Shown here: one piece after another, positions 6,026 to 10,801 of the stretch | Numbering within the stretch: the stretch's first letter is position 1 | Layout: each line of letters starts with the position of its first letter | DNA from: Patescibacteria group bacterium UBA5738 | GTDB taxonomy: Bacteria; Patescibacteriota; Minisyncoccia; Minisyncoccales; UBA5738 | NCBI GenBank assembly: GCA_002419295.1 | Contig: DIFW01000035.1 | Coordinates: forward strand, 1-10,801 | Length of the DNA: 10,801 nucleotides | Reading direction: 5' to 3' | The notes under the pieces: generated by a model | What the model was told of the DNA's origin: nothing | Databases searched by the model: none | The model's input: only the letters and a program-made list of their open reading frames with translations | Translations under genes and position numbers: made by a program

Positions 6026-6056
6026 AAAAACCTTTCCACTCACGGAGAGGTTTTTT
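6026..6056. terminator. Bidirectional terminator overlapping a stop codon
   Basis: AAAAACCTTTCC (6026-6037) pairs with GGAGAGGTTTTT (6044-6055), a 12-bp stem with one T-G wobble and the six-base loop ACTCAC, and the T-run extends to 6056. It follows the DUF5652-like gene by 11 bases. In the other direction it lies on the stop of the phosphoesterase gene (6040-6042), which is in the loop/3' arm. Both orientations end in T-runs. Confidence 0.85.
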
Positions 6057-6558
6057 GGTGCAAGCGACTCACGATCTTGAGTTCAAGATTTCGCGTGCTT
6101 GCGTCTAAAACGGCAAAAGTGGCTTGATAGAACATTCCCGCCAATGTTCCGGGGTTGGCCAGCCGGCAACTGCCGATTTGCTCTTGCCATGGTTTATGGG
6201 TGTGGCCGTAAAAAACAAAATCAAAATCGCTTTCTTCGGCGCGGGTTTTGGCGATTTCAGGGAAGTGGCAAAAGCCAATGCGCAAACCGCCGATTTCGGC
6301 TTGGCCGAAATTTTTGAAAAGCTGGATTCGGCCGGGATATTTTTTTGCCGCGTTTTCAACGCTTTCCCGATAGTCCATATTGCCAAAAACCGCCAGAATA
6401 TTATCCGGAAAATTTTCGGCCAAGTGTTTCAAGGTGCCGCCGTCGGCGATATCGCCGCAGTGGATCACCGCGCCAACCGGATTTTCCTTGATATATGCCA
6501 GAAACTTATCCAGCGTCGCCAAATTGTCATGAGTGTCGGAAATGATTGCGATTTTCAT
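6040..6558 (-). CDS. YfcE/MJ0936-type metallophosphoesterase
   Basis: A 172-residue calcineurin-like phosphodiesterase of the YfcE/MJ0936 family, two-metal enzymes that hydrolyse phosphodiesters; the natural substrate is generally unknown. All five metal-binding blocks are present: SDTHDN (Asp8, His10), GDIAD (Asp36), GNMD (Asn60), CHFP (His98) and GHTH (His119, His121). ANPGTL (134-139) after the last block is also typical of the family. The length equals that of usual members and there is no signal peptide, so it is cytoplasmic. It is encoded alone, convergent with the cluster ending at 6014, and its stop lies inside the shared terminator. The ATG at 6558 gives an N-terminus MKIAIISDTH that begins directly with beta-strand 1, so the start is secure. 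Confidence 0.94.
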   Translation of the reverse strand: MKIAIISDTHDNLATLDKFLAYIKENPVGAVIHCGDIADGGTLKHLAENFPDNILAVFGNMDYRESVENAAKKYPGRIQLFKNFGQAEIGGLRIGFCHFPEIAKTRAEESDFDFVFYGHTHKPWQEQIGSCRLANPGTLAGMFYQATFAVLDASTRNLELKIVSRLHQKTSP

Positions 6559-6722
6559 TAAAATTTCTGTTTGTCGGGTTTCAATTTTAATTATATCACG
6601 ATATTTTACGGTAATGGATTTTTACCTGATTTTGAGTTAGAATAGCGGTAGGTATTTTTGTTGCCTCAAAAAATAAGACACGAAAAAATATAGCATTTTT
6701 TATTAATGTAATTTTATTTTCT
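6559..6722. other. AT-rich intergenic region between divergent genes
   Basis: 164 bases with no ORF of note. It carries the minus-strand extended -10 (6590-6598). On the plus strand TAGAAT (6638-6643) is a possible -10 for the small ORF and dnaG, but I see no matching -35. A weak AT-only hairpin, AAAAAAT (6683-6689) with ATTTTTT (6695-6701), is also present. No tRNA or riboswitch-like structure was recognised. Confidence 0.5.
6590..6598 (-). promoter_or_regulatory. Extended -10 promoter for the phosphoesterase gene
   Basis: On the minus strand 6590-6598 reads TGATATAAT, a consensus TATAAT with the TGn extension. Transcription would begin near 6583, leaving about 25 bases of leader before the ATG at 6558. 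No convincing -35 hexamer stands at the right distance, which extended -10 promoters can tolerate. Confidence 0.5.
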
Positions 6723-6899
6723 ATGAAAATCATTAAAATTTCAAATGATGATTTTGAAACAATAAAATATCTTTACAATGATTTCTATAAAATTTATGGC
6801 GACGAAAATACCATTTGGAGTTTTGACGATTTAGATGAAATGCGTAAAATGGGACAAGAATTTATGGAAATTTTCAGCAGTCATATTATTGAAAAATAA
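6723..6899 (+). CDS. Small AT-rich hypothetical gene translationally coupled to dnaG
   Basis: A 58-residue frame from ATG at 6723 whose TAA shares its last base with the dnaG ATG (TAATG), the junction expected of coupled genes. The peptide begins MKIIKISNDDFETIKYLYND, is rich in Asp, Glu, Ile and Tyr, is probably mostly helical, and has no cysteine, membrane helix or known motif. It is not recognisable as ribosomal protein S21, the usual small neighbour upstream of dnaG in enterobacteria. By hand count it is about 24% GC, while the adjoining dnaG start is about 50%, so composition suggests a different origin or a fast-evolving gene. The overlap and an intact frame argue for a real gene; lack of a recognised family and of a ribosome-binding site argue for caution. 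Confidence 0.55.
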   Translation: MKIIKISNDDFETIKYLYNDFYKIYGDENTIWSFDDLDEMRKMGQEFMEIFSSHIIEK

Positions 6900-8734
6900 T
6901 GGTTATGGATTCGCCTGTTGAAGAAATCAAGAGCCGGCTGGATATTGTTGAATTGGTCGGCCAATATGTGAAGTTGAAAAAAACCGGTGCCAATTTGTCG
7001 GCGCTCTGCCCGTTTCACGCGGAAAAAAGCGGGTCGTTTTTTGTTTCGCCGGCGCGCCAAACATGGAAATGTTTCGGATGCGGCAAAGGGGGCGATATTT
7101 TCACTTTCGTGCAGGAAATTGAAGGGGTGGAGTTTGGCGACGCGTTGAGAATTTTGGCGGCCAAGGCCGGCGTGGAGCTGAAGCGCCAAACCCGCGACGC
7201 CGCCGTGATGAAAACCGAGCGCCAGCGCCTTTACGATGCTTGCGAGCTGGCGGTGAAATTTTTTCAAAAACAACTGTTATCAAGCCGCGCGGGCGCGGAG
7301 GCCAAAAAATATCTGCTTAAACGGGGATTGTCGGAAGACAGCATTGTTTCCTGGCGCTTGGGCTACGCGCCTGCTTCTTGGCAGGGGTTGCATGATTTTT
7401 TGGCCGCCGAAGGATATACCGACAAGGAAATCGTTGCCGCCGGATTAGCCGGCGCGTCGGCGCATGGCCGAGTCTACGATCGTTTTCGCGCCCGGATAAT
7501 GTTTCCCATTTTTGATTTCAATTCGCAACCGGCGGGATTCGGCGGCCGTATTTTTGAGAGTGAAAACGCGGCACCGGAAAATCCGGCCGGCGCGAACGCG
7601 CCAAACGAACCGAAATATCTGAACACTGTCAATACTTTAATCTATGATAAAAGCCGCCTCCTTTACGGGCTTGATCGCGCCAAAATGGCGATCCGCAAAT
7701 CGGATGCGTGCGTTTTGGTTGAAGGGTATACCGACGCGATTATGTCGTTTCAGACAGGCGTGGAAAATGTCGTTGCGACTTCGGGGACCGCGCTCACCGA
7801 AGAACATTTAAAAATTATCAAACGCTTCACCGACAATCTCATATTGGGCTATGATATGGATCTTGCCGGCGAAAACGCCAATCGCCGCGGCATTGATTTG
7901 GCGCGGTCGGCCGGATTTGATGTGCGAGTGGCGCGGCCCGCCGTGGGCGAGGCTCGCTCCGACGGGCGGCCCGCGATTGCCGGCAAAGATCCCGCGGAAG
8001 TCGCGGCGGCAAATCCCGACGAATGGCGCAAAGCCGTGGCGGAAGCTAAAAGCATCATGGAATTCTATTTTGATCGCGCGCTTTCGTGCGGGGATAAAAA
8101 CACTCCCCAAGGGCGCAAAAAAATCGTCGATTTCATTTTGCCGGCCATAAAAGTGATTCCCAACGCCATTGAGCAGGCGTTTTGGTTGCAGAAGATTGCC
8201 GATCGTCTGGAAACCCGCGATATTCGCTACGAAGAATACTTGCGCCAGGAGCTAAAAAAGGTTAGGATGAACGCAAATCCCGCCGGCGGCGCGAGAGGAA
8301 AATTCGCGGTTGCGATTTTGCAAAAAACGCGGGAGGCCCGCTTGGAAGAGCGGATTTTGACGCTTGCCCTAAAATTTGGCGCCAATATCGGCTTGATTAA
8401 AGAAGCGAAAGATTTTTTTAGCGCCTCGGGGCGAGAAATTATCTCGCGGATGCTTCGCGATGGCGGGTTTTCGGAAGATGGCATTTTGGCCGAAACAAAA
8501 AAATATTATGAAGAATTACTTATTGCCGCGGGCAATGAAACTATCGGCGAGCGCGCCGCGGCTGATGAAATCGCGTTCCACATCGCCGCGATAAAAAACA
8601 ATCTTTTCAAAAATTCTTTGGCCGGATTGGCATGCGAATTGGCGCGCGCCGAAAAGAGCGGCGATATTGATGCCGTTCGGCGTTTGCGCGAAGAATACAA
8701 CAATTTTTCCAAAAAAACCGCGATCTCGGAGTAA
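6899..8734 (+). CDS. dnaG: DNA primase DnaG
   Basis: Synthesises the RNA primers for chromosome replication, working with the replicative helicase DnaB; 611 residues, full length. The N-terminal CHC2 zinc finger uses Cys37, His40, Cys58 and Cys61 (LCPFH ... WKCFGCGKGGDIF). The catalytic core (about 105-400) includes RARIMFPIFD (197-206), GFGGR (213-217) and KSRLLYGLD (251-259). The TOPRIM metal site is VEGYTDA (274-280) with Glu275, and GYDMDLAG (317-324) with Asp319 and Asp321. The C-terminal third (about 430-611) is the variable helicase-binding region. Two loop insertions stand out: a Pro/Ala/Asn-rich one at about 221-237, and one at about 348-361 between VRVARPA and GKDP, which coincides with a GC-rich palindrome. 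The start at 6899 overlaps the preceding stop; codon 3 (6905) is an alternative. rpoD follows after 17 bases. Confidence 0.96.
   Translation: MVMDSPVEEIKSRLDIVELVGQYVKLKKTGANLSALCPFHAEKSGSFFVSPARQTWKCFGCGKGGDIFTFVQEIEGVEFGDALRILAAKAGVELKRQTRDAAVMKTERQRLYDACELAVKFFQKQLLSSRAGAEAKKYLLKRGLSEDSIVSWRLGYAPASWQGLHDFLAAEGYTDKEIVAAGLAGASAHGRVYDRFRARIMFPIFDFNSQPAGFGGRIFESENAAPENPAGANAPNEPKYLNTVNTLIYDKSRLLYGLDRAKMAIRKSDACVLVEGYTDAIMSFQTGVENVVATSGTALTEEHLKIIKRFTDNLILGYDMDLAGENANRRGIDLARSAGFDVRVARPAVGEARSDGRPAIAGKDPAEVAAANPDEWRKAVAEAKSIMEFYFDRALSCGDKNTPQGRKKIVDFILPAIKVIPNAIEQAFWLQKIADRLETRDIRYEEYLRQELKKVRMNANPAGGARGKFAVAILQKTREARLEERILTLALKFGANIGLIKEAKDFFSASGREIISRMLRDGGFSEDGILAETKKYYEELLIAAGNETIGERAAADEIAFHIAAIKNNLFKNSLAGLACELARAEKSGDIDAVRRLREEYNNFSKKTAISE
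7574..7602. repeat. Paired small inverted repeats in a DnaG loop insertion
   Basis: CCGG-AAAAT-CCGG (7574-7586) and GGCGCG-AA-CGCGCC (7589-7602) lie side by side within codons for the Pro/Ala/Asn-rich loop NAAPENPAGANAPNEP. This loop is longer than the short linker usual before the KYLN motif of DnaG. The symmetry is seen directly; whether it is an inserted element is uncertain. Confidence 0.45.
7933..7974. repeat. GC-rich imperfect palindrome inserted in frame within dnaG
   Basis: These 42 bases are 37/42 G or C, against about 50% for the gene. The arms, about 19 and 22 bases, pair around the centre GCGAG-G-CTCGC (7947-7957), with outer matches GCGGCCCGC on the left against GCGGGCCGC read from the right arm and a few one-base bulges. 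It encodes VGEARSDGRPA and flanking residues of DnaG, which separate VRVARPA from the conserved GKDP. Relatives usually join these two motifs directly, so the palindrome and the extra residues look like one small insertion that kept the frame. Confidence 0.65.
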
Positions 8735-8751
8735 ATTATCAAAACAAGGAT

Positions 8752-9987
<1,236 letters not shown>

Positions 9988-9988
9988 T

Positions 9989-10534
9989 ATGAAATATCAA
10001 TCCATTGTTTTTTCCGGCTTGCCCGGCGCGGGCAAATCAACGCTGGTGGGGAAATTAAAAGAAATCTACGGCTGGCCGATATCGTCGGTGGGCGATTTGT
10101 GGCGGGCAAAGTGGGCGAAATTGTATCCAAACAAAGAGATTCCTTTTGAAGAATATTGGCGCACCACTTCCAGCGAGGATAATCGGCAAGTAAATATTGA
10201 TTTTCGCGAAAAAATAATTAAAAATCGTTTGTTGGGAGACAGCCGTTATACAATCTACTTGCGCGATTTGCCGGTGTTGTTGGTTTTTTTGGTTGCTGAT
10301 TTGGAAACTCGCGCCAAGCGCGGCGTTGGACTGCCAAAATATAATGGCAGCAGCCAAGAAGAAATAAAAGATATTTTATACCGTCGCGAAGCCGATGAAG
10401 TGGCGGCGAGCGAGGGCCTCTTTAAATATGATTATCGCGCCGCGGCTAATTATCATTTGGTTTTAAACACCGCGATGCTTTCGCAAGACGAAGAAATCGC
10501 CATTGTTAAAAGCTTAATGGGTTCAAAAATATGA
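9989..10534 (+). CDS. Cytidylate-kinase-like P-loop nucleotide kinase
   Basis: A 181-residue P-loop kinase. The N-terminus is a strand followed by GLPGAGKST (10-18), the Walker A motif of nucleoside monophosphate kinases. SVGDLWRAKWA (33-43) matches the NMP-binding 'S-x-G-x-x-x-R' helix. LETRAKRG (105-112) resembles the 'R-A-x-R' lid start, and RREADEVAA ... YDYRAAANYHLVLNT (132-161) resembles the 'R-x-x-D-x-x-R ... YDLVINT' end of cytidylate kinases, particularly the short archaeal-type ones. I infer phosphorylation of CMP/dCMP or another small nucleotide; a different NMP kinase is possible. It starts one base after the rpoD stop, and its stop overlaps the next start by four bases (ATGA), so all are on one transcript. 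Codon use is like that of its neighbours. Confidence 0.75.
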   Translation: MKYQSIVFSGLPGAGKSTLVGKLKEIYGWPISSVGDLWRAKWAKLYPNKEIPFEEYWRTTSSEDNRQVNIDFREKIIKNRLLGDSRYTIYLRDLPVLLVFLVADLETRAKRGVGLPKYNGSSQEEIKDILYRREADEVAASEGLFKYDYRAAANYHLVLNTAMLSQDEEIAIVKSLMGSKI

Positions 10535-10801
10535 AACAAAAATTTTTATTGGCCTTGTTTTTATTTTTTTCTTTCGCTTTCGCTTTAGCCCCCGCCGGCG
10601 GGAAAAATTTTGCGGCGGCGCAAAATCATGCCGCGCTCAATCCGGCGGCCTATATTGACGCGCTCAAAAACGAAATTTCGCTTTTCAAAATGCTTTTAGC
10701 CAATTTGTCGGCAAAAAATCCGATCAATTCTCCGGCGTATATCGCGGTGGATTTGGAGAGCGGCAAAACGCTGTTGTCCAAAAATCCGGAACAAATCCGG
10801 C
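10531..10801 (+). CDS. D-Ala-D-Ala carboxypeptidase-like serine hydrolase (5' part)
   Basis: Only the first 90 codons lie in the window. The protein starts MKQKFLLALFLFFSFAFALA, a standard signal peptide with a hydrophobic core at about 5-20 and a plausible cleavage site after ALA or in the following AAA, so it is exported. A helical linker follows (about 36-62). Then comes SPAYIAVDLESGKTLLSKNP (67-86), the first beta-strands of the penicillin-binding/beta-lactamase fold, as seen just before the SxxK motif in PBP5/DacA-like carboxypeptidases. The SxxK, SxN and KTG motifs lie beyond the window, so activity cannot be judged. It would trim pentapeptides in peptidoglycan. The ATG overlaps the kinase stop (ATGA), indicating translational coupling. 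Confidence 0.78.
   Translation, partial: MKQKFLLALFLFFSFAFALAPAGGKNFAAAQNHAALNPAAYIDALKNEISLFKMLLANLSAKNPINSPAYIAVDLESGKTLLSKNPEQIR

Overview
The window looks like a piece of a candidate phyla radiation (Patescibacteria, probably Parcubacteria-like) genome. The reasons are indirect: genes are packed with spacers of a few bases, almost no start codon has a Shine-Dalgarno sequence, and the gene set includes a small DUF5652-type membrane protein, a PIF1-like helicase with a C-terminal helix-turn-helix, a very short AbrB-like protein and a DnaG-RpoD pair. Coding GC is near 50% with AT-rich spacers. No rRNA, tRNA, CRISPR array or recognisable insertion sequence was seen.

Layout. (1) 98-1215, plus strand: mutM (oxidised-base DNA glycosylase) followed by a small three-helix membrane protein, closed by a perfect 14-bp hairpin terminator at 1220-1251 that also serves the convergent gene. 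(2) 1266-1964, minus strand: an exported, membrane-anchored protein with a DxNxDGxxxD calcium-type loop and a four-cysteine tail. A divergent promoter region separates it from (3) a PIF1-like SF1B helicase at 2112-3773. (4) 3856-3891 holds two nested AT-rich palindromes just before a 57-residue AbrB/MazE-like DNA-binding protein (3899-4072), a likely autoregulatory operator. (5) 4137-6014, plus strand: a tight cluster of a MazG-like nucleotide pyrophosphohydrolase, a YgjP-type zinc metallopeptidase, a short MscS-type channel and a DUF5652-like membrane protein, ending in a terminator (6026-6056) whose loop contains the stop codon of the convergent YfcE-like phosphoesterase (6040-6558, minus). 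(6) 6559-6899 is an AT-rich island with an unrecognised 58-residue ORF whose stop codon overlaps the start of dnaG. (7) 6899-10801, plus strand: dnaG, rpoD, a cytidylate-kinase-like P-loop kinase and the start of a D-Ala-D-Ala carboxypeptidase-like gene, with junctions of +17, +1 and -4 bases. This is a variant of the macromolecular-synthesis operon: primase and primary sigma factor are kept together, but the small gene in front is not recognisable as rpsU, and nucleotide and wall genes follow.

The themes are DNA repair and replication (MutM, PIF1, DnaG), nucleotide-pool housekeeping (MazG-like, Cmk-like), transcription (RpoD, AbrB-like) and envelope functions (MscS, DUF5652, carboxypeptidase). 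Most of it is ordinary housekeeping. The signals most worth checking are a GC-rich palindrome inserted in frame into dnaG, the double-palindrome operator, the AT-rich ORF in front of dnaG, the histone-H1-like tail on the sigma factor, and short repeats that flank the mazG-like gene and abut two start codons. I found no clear new defence or mobile system.
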